A stretch of DNA of 64,000 nt from Sipunculus nudus (taxonomy: Eukaryota > Annelida > Sipuncula > Golfingiida > Sipunculidae), in contig CM049314.1 of NCBI GenBank assembly GCA_026874595.1, positions 66,004,800-66,068,799 of the forward strand. The letters run 5' to 3'. Position 1 is the stretch's first letter; each line of letters opens with the position of its first letter. The translations under genes and the position numbers were made by a program. Below the pieces are notes generated by a model that was not told the origin of the DNA, did no database searches, and was given only the letters and a program-made list of their open reading frames with translations. Shown here one piece after another: positions 13,348 through 27,385 of this stretch.

Positions 13348-14252
13348 GCGAAATTAAGGGGCTCAATGAGGCTGAAAATTCAAAATTTATTATACACGCT
13401 AAGTTTTTATCAATTAGCATAATACTGACAAACCCTTTTTTCCAGATTGTCCGGATATCAACACAGAGACTGATAGAATGCAAATGATTGTGAGGTACAT
13501 ATGTTACTATATTTGCTTTAAACAAGTATAAAAACATGTACCGGCTATCCTGTGTTCTAAAAAAAAAAACGGTTAAAATGAGAAATTTCAATTTAACTTT
13601 CTAATTATATAGTCATTTATCTGATGTTGATCACGCCTTCATTTATATATTTTATCTAAAAGATAAACACTTTTTGCAGCTTGTGCGATCAAAATTTGGG
13701 AAGATTGGGAAAATAAGGGAAATCATTTAATAACTCTCACCCCCAGGAGCACACCACAGCCAGGGCTGACCTCAGAGCTCCAAGGTGAATTTGGACCTGA
13801 GGGGAAGGGGGGGGGGCTATAGAATACAAGGCATCTACTTAAGGTACGACCCGTTTGCCCCGTACTGGTTAATGCTCTTTGATACACTGCTTCAAATACA
13901 ATCCCGGGCCCTTGTAAAAGCGGGAGATGATGAAACCCGGGATCCGGGGGCACACAGTCCATTGGCATGTATGTGAAAGTGTGTGTACTAAAGAAAAGGG
14001 CACCGACATGCTTGGATGAACACATTCATTGCTATAACTGCACCCGGGCTCGCTAAATGCAGCCACTGTGGGCGGGGGACACCGCGAGTTTACGTGCAGG
14101 AACTCCCATCGGACGCAGAGCTAACTCGTGCTTGCGCTTAAACTGGTCTCCTATTATAATAGTTAGACGAGTTGGATGCGACACGCGAATATTCGAGTGA
14201 TGCAAACTACATGATTTTATGTATACGCATGAAAGGTCTACTTCATTTGCAG

Positions 14253-14356
14253 GAATTATGACCCAGCCGGAGAATTTGGAATATGTGCCTGCATTCCACC
14301 CTTCAGTAATATGGTTAAAGTATGAGGAAATGGTTGGGAACACGTTCGCTTTCTAA
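14253..14356 (+). CDS. Weak candidate terminal exon
   Basis: Follows a good acceptor (CTTCATTTGCAG|GA). Reads IMTQPENLEYVPAFHPSVIW then LKYEEMVGNTFAF and stops at TAA (14354-14356). A run of A follows the stop. Only 33 residues, with no partner exon found. It may be a chance frame or a processed fragment. Confidence 0.22.
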
Positions 14357-14913
14357 AAAAAAAACATACAAAAGGTGTCTTCCTAACTGACTTTATATTA
14401 GATAATTTGTAAAATTACATCCCAACATAGAGGTGAACTTTTTTTTTAGTTAACCCATCTTGAAATATGCATCACTCTGGGTGTGGACAAGTTTGGTTTG
14501 GGGAATGGAAACAGAATAATAATGTATGGAGCTTGTGAGGACTTCAACCCCACTGTCTTATGTAAATGATTTGACCAATCTCGATATTCAAGGAGCTTTT
14601 GCCAATTCATTATAGGTGGGCGATCTGACCTTGAGTACCTGAGGGGTCTTGTATGATCTTATGTCGCGTTACAGAATAATTCGCAATGATATCAACTAAT
14701 AAATTGACAAGAGCCCCAGCCTTTGGTACATGGTTTGTGCATCATTAGTGATGTATTAAAATCAGTGATTGAGGGCTCGAGTCAATGTTTAAGTCACTCG
14801 GATCGGACTTGGACTCGAGGATCCTGGACTGAAAGAATGGACTCGAGTGATCCGACCGGGTCCAGCAGAGGGAAAGCTCTGCCACATACTATAAAGTCAT
14901 TTATATAGATGTG

Positions 14914-14917
<4 letters not shown>

Positions 14918-14997
<80 letters not shown>
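14918..14997. repeat. (AT)n(GT)n compound microsatellite
   Basis: About 15 AT then 24 GT dinucleotides. Confidence 0.95.
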
Positions 14998-15001
<4 letters not shown>

Positions 15002-15184
15002 ATATGTGTGACGCTTTAGCACTGCATCAGGAGCTAAATGTAGTAAAACATTCAAGGCAAAAGCACGACAAATCTAACATTAAAATATTTAAATATTGCG
15101 AATCATAAATTTCCGGTTTGAATTTCTTTCAATAAATATATATTATTGGACTTGTACTCGGATCCAAGATTATTCGGACTCGTG

Positions 15185-15275
15185 GAAGATGGACTCTCAC
15201 TCTGATTTGCACTCTGATTTGCTCTCTGACTTGCACTCTGACTTGCACGTTGATTTGCACCCTGACTGGTTTGGA
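15185..15275. repeat. 12-bp array CTCTGATTTGCA
   Basis: Seven or so degenerate units of CTCTGAYTTGCA. Just upstream (14775-14860) and downstream sequence is rich in GACTCGAGT-type words also seen at 37.1 and 62.4-62.9 kb. Confidence 0.7.
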
Positions 15276-16506
15276 CCTGACTACATAACCGAATAAAATT
15301 ATCCTCCCTGTACACCCTGCAACAAGAGCCCTAAATAATCAAAATACTGTAAATCTTGAAAGTCATTTCCGTGGTATAAAGGGTGTCCATCTCTAAAGTG
15401 AAGAATTATCAGACTAAATTGGAACTGGGTGTGTCTTTTATTAAATATACGATCTACCAGTAAGATAAAAGAATTAAAAAATAGCTGGTATGTAGACACA
15501 TTTTGTGGTTCTATTGATATATGTTCAAGTAGTGAATATATGCCAATGCTATGTTCAAATAAAAAGAAAAGCATACTTCAGTGATCTTAGGTAGAGAGCC
15601 TACATGAAAAATGCTTGAAAATTAAGTGATAACAGCTCTCAACTGAAGGTGTTATTACTTTGCTCAGCCACTGAGCTCTACTTATGTCCTATCTCTGCAT
15701 TACCGTGTCGCTCCAGACGCAAAAATATGAATGATTTTAAGAAGGACAAACTTGATAGCTATCACATAGTTTGTTTGATAAATGTTACTATAAATACCTG
15801 TCGAATCACCAGTACTGGCGGAACGCACATCAGAAAAAACAAACGAAAGATGAAATCAAGAAAGGCATGCTGAATGATATCAAATTAATATAATTAATCA
15901 AAGACAAATAAATAAGTCGGTAGAGCTTATGAGTATTGGACCAGACAGTAATTTGAAAGAATAAACTGATACATAACGTTCTACCCATGTTAATGTACAA
16001 ACTGTCCCTTTAGTAGCACTGTCCGACCCAGCGTCATCTGAGTTTTTTTTTTTATCCACTACCGTTGAACAGCGCCATCTATAGGTTACGCCTCTAACCT
16101 CAACAAAAATATTTTATATGAGATGTGAAAAACGCCTTTATTATATAAATGCGCTCCCTGTTTATTTCTTTGATATATATATATATATAAGGTAGAGTTA
16201 CCCTCCAGTGTAAAGTTAGCCATGACAACATGACACTCAGGCCTTCGGAAAAAAAATGATAGGGCCTGGAGTCATGATGGCAGTCACAACAGAACGCCCA
16301 TTCTAAGGGTCGGATCAAAATATTTCCTGTCTGGTATTATTTGGCATCACAGGCTTATATAGTCGTATTATATGTGCTAAATATCGAAGAAAAAATGTTG
16401 TTACACAAAAATAATTACAATTGTTACCTCCTTTCATCACTGTGGCACCGATTCACGTGAAGCGGTACTTCTCATTCAAAACTAAATGTGTCATGGCGCG
16501 GTCGTG

Positions 16507-17046
16507 TATGTAAACTTGGAAGTCGGAAGCCGGAAGCCGGAAACAAACGAAAGCAGTTTAAAGCATATACAAAATCCTAACGCTTCAATACCGTTTTGGT
16601 TTTTCCCCGATAGAATAAGATCTTTTTAATCATTCTGTGAAGAATAATAGTTATCCGTTGTTTAATCTGAACGTTATGGAAGATTTTGTGCTCGGAAGCC
16701 ATCTCGGAAGTCAGTCAGAAGTGCTTGGATGTTATCCAATGTGTGTAACTCGGAAGTCACAGAGACGCACTGCATGATTCTGCTTTTAATGAGTGTATAA
16801 TACAATACATGATACATAATCGGAAAACTTTGTTCTTAATTTTTTTATTTGTAAATTTAATATATATCTATATATATATATATATATATATATAACTCTG
16901 GAGAAAAACAACACTTAATTCACAACAGTCTGTTTCACGGGGTGCGACCCGATCATCAGGTGAATTAAGTGTTGTTTTTCTCCAGAGTTAGACCGCTCTG
17001 TAGTCTGTAGGCCATAGAGCATTTTACATCGGAGGGTAACACTACC

Positions 17047-17108
<62 letters not shown>

Positions 17109-18705
17109 TCGGTGTTATTATCGAGAAAAGTGAAAAGTGTGATAACGGAAATACTTCCTCTCTCATTATACTAGTATATATTTGGATGCTCTCTCAGTGG
17201 AGTAAATCACCAATTTATGAATTGGAAAGTAATAAATATAATAATGAAATTGCTAGGGAATAAAAAAGTAATCTGGAAAAGAAATGAAAATTAAAAGATA
17301 TTACGTCTGAACGGGCTTGCGCCCTCTATGGATGCACCACTGAATAATAAATATGGTAAAATAAACCCTTATACGACATTAAAAACACAGTTATAAATCA
17401 CGATGTCATTCAAAATAAAAAGTAGTAATATATTTTCCATACGTTGAGCAAATATGAAAATTCAATATATCCCAGAAGGTCATCGCTGGAACAATCATAC
17501 ATGTATCATATACAAAACGAAATGTCTTTCAATATGTTAGAGTTCAACGATATTTAAAAAAAAAGTTAAATTTATATCTTAGAAAAGGGATACAACAGTC
17601 CTAATATATAACATACTAATACATGTATTATTATAAAATCTGATCGATTTACGAATTTAAGCAAATATTTTTTTTTAAACTAAAATTAATTCTTTTTCAA
17701 GTTTTTGACTCTTTCTTTCAAGCTTTATAAATCTCGATATTTATATTATAATAATTTCACTCCTGATGTTTCAACATCACATTTCAACTTCAAATATATG
17801 GAAATTTATTAATATATTAAAGTATGTTTGCAGCTGATTGCATGATAAGGGCATATAACCAGAATTTGCTCCCTTCAACTTCATATTACTATACGATTAC
17901 AAGGATCTCGATAAGAAATTACAATTTTGTTTACATAATATATATATAAATCAATGTGTGCAACCGGACCATGAAATTTAAAATATAATTTGGCATAAAA
18001 AGTATTACATAATAGATAAGAGTCTAAGAGATTCTTAATCCTGATGATTTTTTTTTGGTTAATGGAAGAGGAAAAGGTTTTTCAATTTATAAAATATTTT
18101 GTTCGAAACAACTTGTAAAAACATTAACTGGACGGTTTTTTGGTTCTGTCAAATTTTCTGTTTGAGTCTCTATGATATTATCAGGGTGATTTTTATAGGG
18201 GCACGTGAATAAAATATTATCAAAACCTTTATTTTTTCTCATGTTTCCACCAACATAAAATGCGTTAACAGCGTAAAATATTGATGAGTTAAAATAATCT
18301 TGTTTTACAAAATGAAATAACATATCAATATAATATATTATTATATAACAGCATCATGAATGTTACAAAACAGATTGAGTTTATGAAAAATATATGATAC
18401 TGAAGAAACTGAAAATGCTTGACACGTTTACTGACGATATGATGACCAGTGCATTCGCCATTACTGGCTTCCGAGTTTAACACATTTGGACCATAACCGG
18501 ACATTTCCGAGCAAAAAATAGTCATTAACTTCGGATGGATAACTTTGATTATTTTTACATGATGATAGAAAAGACCTTATTCTATCAATAAAAATAAAAA
18601 GGTACTTTCCATTGATGTAGTAGCATTTTAATTATGCTTCGATCATTGCTTTAAAAAGTCAAAAAGTCCTTGCTTCCGACTTCGGACTTCCGAGTTTTAC
18701 ACATA
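16507..18705. mobile_element. 2.2-kb inverted-repeat element, probably a non-autonomous DNA transposon
   Basis: The ends are inverted and similar over ~250 bp. TATGTAAACTTGGAAGTC at 16507 faces the reverse complement of the block ending TTCCGAGTTTTACACATA at 18705. Inner matches include GATAGAATAAG, GTTATCC, GCTCGGA and a second GTGTAACTCGGAAG block (16741 versus 18487). Direct repeats GTCGT flank it (16501-16505, 18706-18710), a plausible target duplication. No transposase frame is recognisable inside. The hammerhead-bearing repeat with its (AT)n tracts (16862-17106) lies within it. Confidence 0.6.
16894..16989 (-). ncRNA. Type I hammerhead ribozyme candidate in a retrozyme-like repeat
   Basis: On the minus strand two perfectly complementary 30-nt arms (16989-16960 and 16923-16894) enclose a 36-nt loop that reads as a hammerhead core. 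Directly after the first arm is CTGATGA. Then comes a G/C-rich hairpin (CGGG...CCCG), then GAAAC, a tiny self-complementary ACAG-A-CTGT stem III and a final T. The second arm follows, starting GTG. Expected self-cleavage is after that T, between 16924 and 16923. The C before CTGATGA pairs with the G after the cleavage site, as stem I requires. Weak points are a U-U pair at the base of stem II and a GUU rather than GUC cleavage triplet. Very short stem III is typical of hammerheads in Penelope-like elements and animal retrozymes. The hairpin is flanked by (AT)n. Confidence 0.72.
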
Positions 18706-19070
18706 GTCGTTTGGAAATCCCCTACCGGAAGTTATGGTTCTCCCGCTGACAGACGTGGAGTCGAGTTTTTCGAGTAAAACCAGCCTCGGAATTAAAAACT
18801 GCTGCACGTTTACACGTAAGTCAACCATGTATGTAATAATTATTATTTTCCCCAACAGAATAACGACACTTTTTGTCTTAACTCAGGAAAATGACAGTTC
18901 GAGAAGTAGATGAAAATGAAAAAGTAGTGTCAGAAATGGCGTGCACATCTGCACATACTAGAATTGATGCGAACCCAATAGCTTGTACTGTCACCCCATC
19001 GTCTTCAGCTCATCTAAAATCGACGTTTGGGGTGACAAGCTGTCGCTAGTGTAAAGTGCTCTATGGCCTA

Positions 19071-19653
<583 letters not shown>

Positions 19654-20224
19654 AATAGAAATTGTATAAACATGCTTTTATTTTATTTGGGTTATCCAAC
19701 TATTGTATTTTTTTCTTGAATAATTCTGATTTATATTTACAGAATTTCTTATAATCCTGCAAGATAGTATCAAGCACGAGCCTTATAGGTGAATGAAACA
19801 TGACCACGCCCAGTTACCCCGAGATCACGTGAAAGTTCAATAGGTCACGAAACCGCAGCGTAAACCAATCAATGCCAGTTCAATGCACACCCCGTGACCG
19901 TCATTCACGTGTCACAAAGGAACACTGGCTTAACGGACAGAAATAGGCAGCTTTTGCACGAACTTCCAGTTTGTACTTTCCAGAATAGTCTTGCTCTCAT
20001 TTTTTTTCCTTGGACCACAGGCGGACTACGAATTTTCAACGATTTCGATTTAGCTGCAGATATTGCAAAATATACGCTTCTTTGAATCCGTTTTCATGAG
20101 CTTTCGTATTGGCCCAGATATGTATTTTTTTATGTCCCGATGGATTGACTTATCACCTAATGGATAGTTTAAAAAGTATTCGGTTAGTTTGGCTCAAGCA
20201 TCATTCATAAAAAACACACATATT

Positions 20225-20400
20225 TTTATTAAATCGAAGGGGGCCTTGATGTAATTTGCCAAACCTATCGGTGCCGAAAAAAGGATATATTCAAATACAT
20301 ATTCACAAACATTCTTTTATTAAATGGAAGGGGGCCTTGATGTAATTTGCCAAACCTATCGGTGCCGAAAAAAAGTATATATTTAAATACATATTCTTCC
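20225..20400. repeat. 91-bp direct tandem duplication
   Basis: AAGGGGGCCTTGATGTAATT...CGGTGCCGAAAAAA is repeated with a period of 91 bases (20231 and 20322) and few differences. Confidence 0.85.
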
Positions 20401-21471
20401 ATCTCAAACTAGAAACATTAAATGTTTTTTTATTAGAATCTGCATATAAATATTACATATCAAGTCAAAATTAATGCAACCTTGCGTCTCTAGATATATT
20501 GCCCATAACAAACCAGCAAAAGGACATGAAACTGGTAAAGTATTCAAGGCCTGTCGAAATTCCTACAAAGTGCTTGCATGTCGTCCTATTTTGAAGACAT
20601 ATCATGGTCCAGAGACACCTGTATTTTCTAGCATTATTTTTTTCTTTTGATGTTACCGAAAAGCGCAGTACGTTCATTCCTCACATACTTGAATTGTCTT
20701 TGATTTCACCTCTTTTAACAACATAAGAAACCGAAAAGTGTTTTAAATTACTTTCAATTGGAATAAACAACAGTAATGCTTACAAAAATTTTAGTAGTTC
20801 TACGGTGTCAATAATTCCATCCATTGAAGTTCCTCTGGTACAGTGTAACCCCGTCATTTTGCCACTGCTATGACTGTCGGGGTTTTTGGCGGTAAGTGAG
20901 TGAGGCGAAATAACGAGGTTCTCAAGTGAAAACATTATTTTGGATGAATGCTGCTCATTGATTAGCTTTCCTGTATCTGATCAGTGATCGGGATTATATT
21001 TAAGGCATACAGAATAATGCGCTCACTGGGCAGTTTGGCGAAAAATAAGTAACACTAAGTGTTTATTGGCTCTCGGCTCAGGCCAGAGAAATGCCAGTAA
21101 GAACACACTGCATTTTAACTAACTTGATGGACAGCATATTGTCCTCTTAATTTTGTCAAATAAGGGACTAATATTATAAAAAATGAATTGTTAATAAATG
21201 ATAAAACATATTGTTATATACTATTAATAGTATTGTTCCTATAATTTGTCAACAGTAAAATTGATTACATAATTATCAGTTGTTTATCACCATTTAAAGT
21301 TTGATGTCACCAATAAAGACTATGTCGCCAAATTTCTTTCAAGACACCATAGGTGGAATGGAGTATATATTCATATTCTCTTGCAGGTAGTGCAGTATCT
21401 TTAAGTACCACTGGATGACTGCATGCGTGCAATCGATTACTTCCAACTAATGCTTATTAAGTGTATCCTCA

Positions 21472-21738
21472 CCGGCTTTTGTAGTCTAGACGTATAGAAC
21501 ACGGGACTCAAGTTTGGGAGATTATATCTCAGCCGAGAGTGGGCCGCCTTCCAAGTAAAGGGCTTTACAGGCTTATTGGGAGGGCTGTGCCCTACAGCCA
21601 TGTAATTCTCACAAAGGTTTCTCGTGTGTGTGTGTGGGGGGGGGGGGGGTGAGGGTTCCCACTGTAATATGGTCCATCTACGGGCATTATTACACACCCA
21701 GGAGTTTGGACACTTGGCCTGGATGACACCAGGATATA
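21472..21738 (+). mobile_element. tRNA-derived SINE, copy 2
   Basis: Same family as the copy at 12.3-12.5 kb. The head is CCGGCTTTTGTAGTCTAGAC with the decayed B box ATATCTCAGCCGAG. The body GGGCTTTACAGGCTTATTGG and tail ACACCCAGGA...GACACCAGGAT follow. It is interrupted by a TG/G-rich tract at about 21625-21650. Confidence 0.65.
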
Positions 21739-24700
21739 AAATAACAGTTGGCGAGCGGTGCCGCCCTCTGAAGCAGTCCCAAAACTAACTAGAATTTTAC
21801 AGATGTACTTAATTAAGTTAAGAATAAGATAGTTTAGTATTTTAAAGTAGCGTTTGAATTCACTCATAAAGTATCTGGGACATGTGATACTAGTATCTTA
21901 ACATCTCCCACAATACAAAACAAACTTAACGTTAATCTCTATTTGAACCTACTGTGGCGCTTTCGGACGTCACTGTAAAATGATTACCATATATACTGCC
22001 TCAAAATTAAATCGGCGTATAAAGGGGATTTTAGATCGGGATTTCTTATATAATTTGCTTTGCAGCCGGCGTCAGTATCACAAAGCAGTTATACATACTT
22101 AATATCTTGGCTATGAACTGCTATGAACGGCTATGAATACATTTGGCATGGATCACGGCTATATTTGTCATAAAACATGTACGCAGGTTTAAAGGCCATA
22201 CAAATCCAGCAAGGCCTCACAGTGAAATAATTTGTTGATTGCCATTTTTACACAAATCTATACTTTGAAAGCTATTTATGCCATATGTGGTGGTTAATTT
22301 TTCTTAAACTGAAGTATCAGTTACTCGTACACAGACATTTGAAGAAGGTTTGGTCTAAATTCAGTCACTTTCAGATAGCATTCATATATAAGTGTGTTTC
22401 CAATATTCATTATTACGGTTATATACTTTTTAAAAATAGAAAAAAATATAACCGCCCCGGAAAATTGAACTGTGTGTGCATTAATTAAGTTAGTCTATTA
22501 TACTTTTACAAAGGGAATAAATAAAAATTATTTATTAATCGAACCAACTCCTTTAAAAGACAGAAAGCCTAATATACATAGAAATTCATGGAAACTGCCT
22601 ATATGGGTTGCATTATTTGCACATCTCCTGCGTCTGTTTGTGTGCGTCTGTGTACATGAGTGCGTATGTGCATGTGTATTAAATATATGAGAGGGTTACT
22701 CATGGAGCATTGTTGATTTGAAAAGATCTGCTAAATACTAGTAACTTAAATGCAATAAGACATGACCAGTTAAAGTAGTCACTGATTCAAATTAGGAATG
22801 AGTGTATACAAGAAATCAGCGTGCTTTGTTCAGCAGAATAACGCTCAATTAAATGCAGACAGGCTGATGACTATTTTAACAGCGGGAAACGTGAGAGTGC
22901 TTTTCACAGTTTTCGACGCACGCTGTTTGAGTCTATTGGGCCAGAGAACTGGCATTATATATAAACGGGGCATTCACTCCGGGTGTATTCAGTACAAGAC
23001 CCCTGCGGAAAAATCCCCAGCCCGTTATTTCAACAATTCCAGCAGTGGAGACCACGTGATATTTTTTTTTTATTCATAATTGCTACTGGTGATGCCCCAG
23101 ACCGATTCCCCTAGTAGCTCACTGAACAAAAACAGACACTGGACATTACGTGATACCGTACTGAACATTCAAGGCCAAGGTCGGCCATGTTTGATTGCTG
23201 GTTCCCGACACCTTTGCCCGATGACCGTTTGGCATGACAGGATAATACACACAATAGCATACCTGGAGACAAGCCTCTAATATTTTCTTACCAGCCTAAG
23301 CTGGCAAATGTAAACATCTCCAACTTCCCGAGGTGCATTCAAAAGAGTGTGCCCTTGAAATTCTATTTACTGACCCTAAACAACCTCTCAAGAGTGTGAA
23401 TAGCCATATTTAGTACGCAACCGTTTAAATTGGCCATGAATACATAATTTAAACCTTTTTGGTCCCCTTGTTTTGAAACCATTGAGAACTATATATCATT
23501 TGACATGTCTGACCCATTTATTCATGGGAGCATAAAAAGCATTTGATAAATCAAACTGAAAACAACAGAGACTGTAAAAGGGTTATCACTTTTTTTTCTG
23601 AATGAATTTCAAAGGAATTCTGACGGTCACTTTACATTTTGCATATTCCCTAGTCAAATTCAAGGTACATATTTACATCTAAATGCTATTACTCCGATGC
23701 TGTGTTCACATATGTCAGTGTTTTCACATATATCTTCTATAATTGTTTTTAAACTCTTTGTGTATTGCTATGAAATATTTAATGTGTGTAGCTGGGACTC
23801 TCAAACTGAGGCCTCTATTCCTAATAAATTTCTTTATTTTATCTTATCTAAATTGTTTTCATAATATATTATTTTACCCTTAGCTGAAATGAGCCTTCGT
23901 TATCTAGACTCAAGATTGTCCATTTGTTGAATAAATTGAATAAACAAAATTTGACATCTAGTAAATACCTACTAAATACCTACTCTCTCTCTCTCTTAAC
24001 GAGACAGGAGGCAGACATTTTGACCTTGTAAGAGAAGCGTCTTCGATTTAATTACTAACAGCGGACCAGCAGATAAAACATTTTAAGCCATTTTGAATGG
24101 AGATCCTTTTTTATAGCGTGACAGACAATTTAAATTCTGTCTTACAGGGCGTTAACACTTTTGACAACGACAAGTAGAGCTATGCTCTGCGCCTATGATA
24201 AAAATAACTAACTTGAAGTAGCACTTGAACACGTACCATACAAACACAGTATACAGGCAACCGCGACGGACCAGTTAACACTATAATATATCTTATGAAA
24301 TATTGCTAGTATGAACGCAGTAAGTAGCAGGTCATGCATGCGATGTGTTAAAAAAAACTTAATCTACCACGTCAGAACCCTATTTGACTTTTGCTGCAGT
24401 AACTCATAGGACAGCCCTCTTAATGTTACGATAGAGCTGGAAAGAGAGCGAATGTGGTTTAGTAGAGAGACCAGGAAGTTCAGATACATGTACATTTATA
24501 ATAATTAAAAAAGTTATACATTTTTATTGAATAAATCCTTAAGATAAGATTTAATTCATTTACAAAAGAAATCAATTTATCAAAATCTTAGTTTAATAAA
24601 GAAACGCATTTGGCATGATCTTCAAATTCTTGTGAAAGGAACCTTTGATAGAAAAAAAGTTGAAATTTACTGAGGAAAACACAAAATAATATTGATGTTT

Positions 24701-24991
24701 ACGAAAGAAACCTCGCAGGGATGACCTTTGGCAAAACCAAAAGAAACCTCTGAACAATATGTAAATCATCTTTAGGAGATACCTTTCCAACAAAGTGTTT
24801 GATAAATATATGTCATAACAATGCTTCGGCCAAACCTTAACTGTGATGTTTGCCAGGGAAACGTCCATTGCAGTCAGTTGATCCAAATTGACTCTTTTCC
24901 TTTCTGAACTATATAATTCAGAAACTTATTATATTAAGATTAGCGAGTTTGTGTGTACGAGAATAATAAAAATAGATTAATTGTTACTTAC

Positions 24992-25195
24992 CAATAAAAT
25001 GGGTTTTAAATCTCCGTTTTTCAGAAGATCTTGGGATTTAGATGAGAACTGATGAGGTATAGGTGTGTTCCCCCAATAGTCCCAGGTGCAGTCGTACGTG
25101 TGTTGATGGTAAGTGCAATTGCTAGGGACTGGTAACCAACTAGGTCCGGGACTTAACCAAGGGCTACTCCTATACAACCATTCAATACAGGTATT
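24992..25195 (-). CDS. Orphan internal exon, Trp/Cys-rich product
   Basis: A 204-base, 68-codon open frame without stops, bounded by acceptor CTCACATCAG|AAT and donor TTATTG|GTAAGT. It encodes NTCIEWLYRSSPWLSPGPSW, LPVPSNCTYHQHTYDCTWDY, then WGNTPIPHQFSSKSQDLLKN and GDLKPILL. The Trp, Cys and Pro content, unlike translated AT-rich DNA around it, argues for real coding sequence. The Cys pairs and an NCT sequon suggest an extracellular or lumenal segment. It could belong to a minus-strand gene whose other exons are not recognisable here, or be a decayed copy. It cannot share a reading frame with the start exon at 10616-10732 as an upstream coding exon. Confidence 0.4.
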
Positions 25196-25817
25196 CTGAT
25201 GTGAGGCGAGTCCTGATAATCACATCATTCGTGCAATTCTCATCACATTAGAATATACCTCCCGGGGATTTTATTGACCCGAACATAGTGAATATCTCTA
25301 TATAGGCCGTTAATTTGCGGTCCGCAGTAGCATTGTGTGTACAGTCACATGTATATTTCGCTCTAGCCAAGTGCCCACTCAAGCGAAACGCTTTTTGTAC
25401 ATATGTATGTATGTATGTATGTACCACGGCGGTTCGGAAATCGACAAGCTATAGACGTCGTGTGGCCAAGCGACGAGTCAATGAGAAACCGTGTAAAGAA
25501 ATTCGCAAATAACGGACAATACGGTTCAGGATTTCGACAGACTCACTGGGCAAATAAGGTTTACACGCTTGGCATATGTACGCGAACCTGTCGTGTCTTT
25601 GCATGAGTTGACAGAAAATTGACAATATTTTTCTTACATCTTAGTGTGCTGTAGCCGTCTTGGACAAATAATCTGACATTCATAGAAGGCCCTGAACAAG
25701 ATGTTAACTTGCTAAGCAACAGGGTCTAGTTTGAGCATTTTTATATTTATTATTTTATCATATCTTGGCGACTCCTTTGATTTTAATCTACGCAAATTGA
25801 AAAAAAAAAGGAAATGG

Positions 25818-25897
<80 letters not shown>

Positions 25898-25930
25898 AGA
25901 GAGACAGACAGACAGACAGACAGACGCACA
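25818..25930. repeat. (AT)n(GA)n G-tract (GACA)n compound microsatellite
   Basis: Sequential AT, GA, G-run and GACA tracts. Confidence 0.95.
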
Positions 25931-27336
25931 GACAGACACAGAAATAGAGAGTGAGGGAGAGATTTGAAGAGATATAGCTCCCCTTTGAGTAAACTACCTT
26001 AACTAGCTTATTATATCATCTGCAAATAAACTTCATGTGACGAAGGTGTGTGTGTATGTGTGTGTTGTTGATTGTAAATGAAGAAAGACTTTTTTGGAAA
26101 ATAATTTCTAAAAATTGTAATTTTTCTCTTTATGATATACGACACATGGATATCCTATTATAGTATAAAAGGATTCAAACAGAGAGGGAGTACAGTAGTA
26201 ATTATGACGTCATCCGTCGCCTACGCTGATAAACTACGATAGTCACTATATATATGTATATCGGCTAAGATGATGAGTTAGTTGTTTATTAAGTGGGCGG
26301 AACGGAGGCGTGAAGCTCATGGTGATCAGTGACCAGAACATCGCAGGTATACTTTGAACTTTTAGGTACAAAGAGTACTTTAAAAACCATAACACATAAA
26401 GGATAGCCACGCAAAGTTGCACTTTGATTTACTCAAAGGGCAACAAAAAGACGGGCAGCTCTAAATATTTAAACATTTGTGATCTGCCATTGCTAGTAAA
26501 TGTATACACATGCACACAAAGATATGTCTTCTCCAATGGAGCACGATAAAAACACGTTTAGAGCTGTCAGTGAAGTGGTAAAATTGCACACACATATATT
26601 TGTTTGCTCTTGATGTGGCGGGTCGTCCTGATACGACCTACGGTTTTCTGATGTGGCATACTTGGTCCTTGCAAACTAAAAATCGCGCTCGGCTACCTAT
26701 TGATTAAACTTCTGCCGTCCGGTCCTGGAAATTGCTCGGTAATCGGCAATAACGGACAATTTTCATAAAAAACTTATGATACGCAATTGTATGATATTCA
26801 TATGAGTAGGCATAAAATATTTTGTACAGTTTCCTTTATCCGTTATGTGTTGTCAAATTTGAGTAATATCCCGAAGCATTCACCAGTCTCTGTTACCATG
26901 AGTCTCTACCCCAACGTATGACGTAAGCCATGGCTTCTATTAACCTGAAACTTTTGAGCGTTTTGTGCTTTCTCCTTTAATCGGTGGAAAAAAATTATAC
27001 AAGAGAAAGAATGTTTTGCACTATTAAAAGGCATAAGGCAGTAGGGCCCCTCGACATCTGCGGTTTAAATATCTTGATCTATCATGATCCCACTTTAATG
27101 GTTTTTGTTGATGGGGTCTCAGAGCACTTAAGAATTGGTTAAAATTTTGAGATTAAAACAGGTCTAAAATATGGTCATAGAAATGATGTATGGTCATAGA
27201 AACAATGTTTCGTATTTGTACGAATGTCATTTTTCTACCTTATATAGATTGATATTAACACCTGACGGAATAATTCAGGATTATAAGACAGGAAGCATCT
27301 GGAAGCCACTCTTTATTACATGAAAAAAACATCCCC

Positions 27337-27385
27337 GATCTTTGGCGGAGGTATGCGCTTTCCGATTGCTCTCTCTCTCCGATGC
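27337..27385 (+). repeat. Dispersed repeat family A, end fragment
   Basis: Contains TTTGGCGGAGGTATGCGC, which joins the family's 3' and 5' end motifs, then CT-rich sequence. Too short to orient with certainty. Confidence 0.35.

Noticed and set aside
22798-23079. 93-codon plus-strand frame with ATG
   Set aside because: No splice context, no motif, and a frame of this length is expected a few times by chance in 64 kb.
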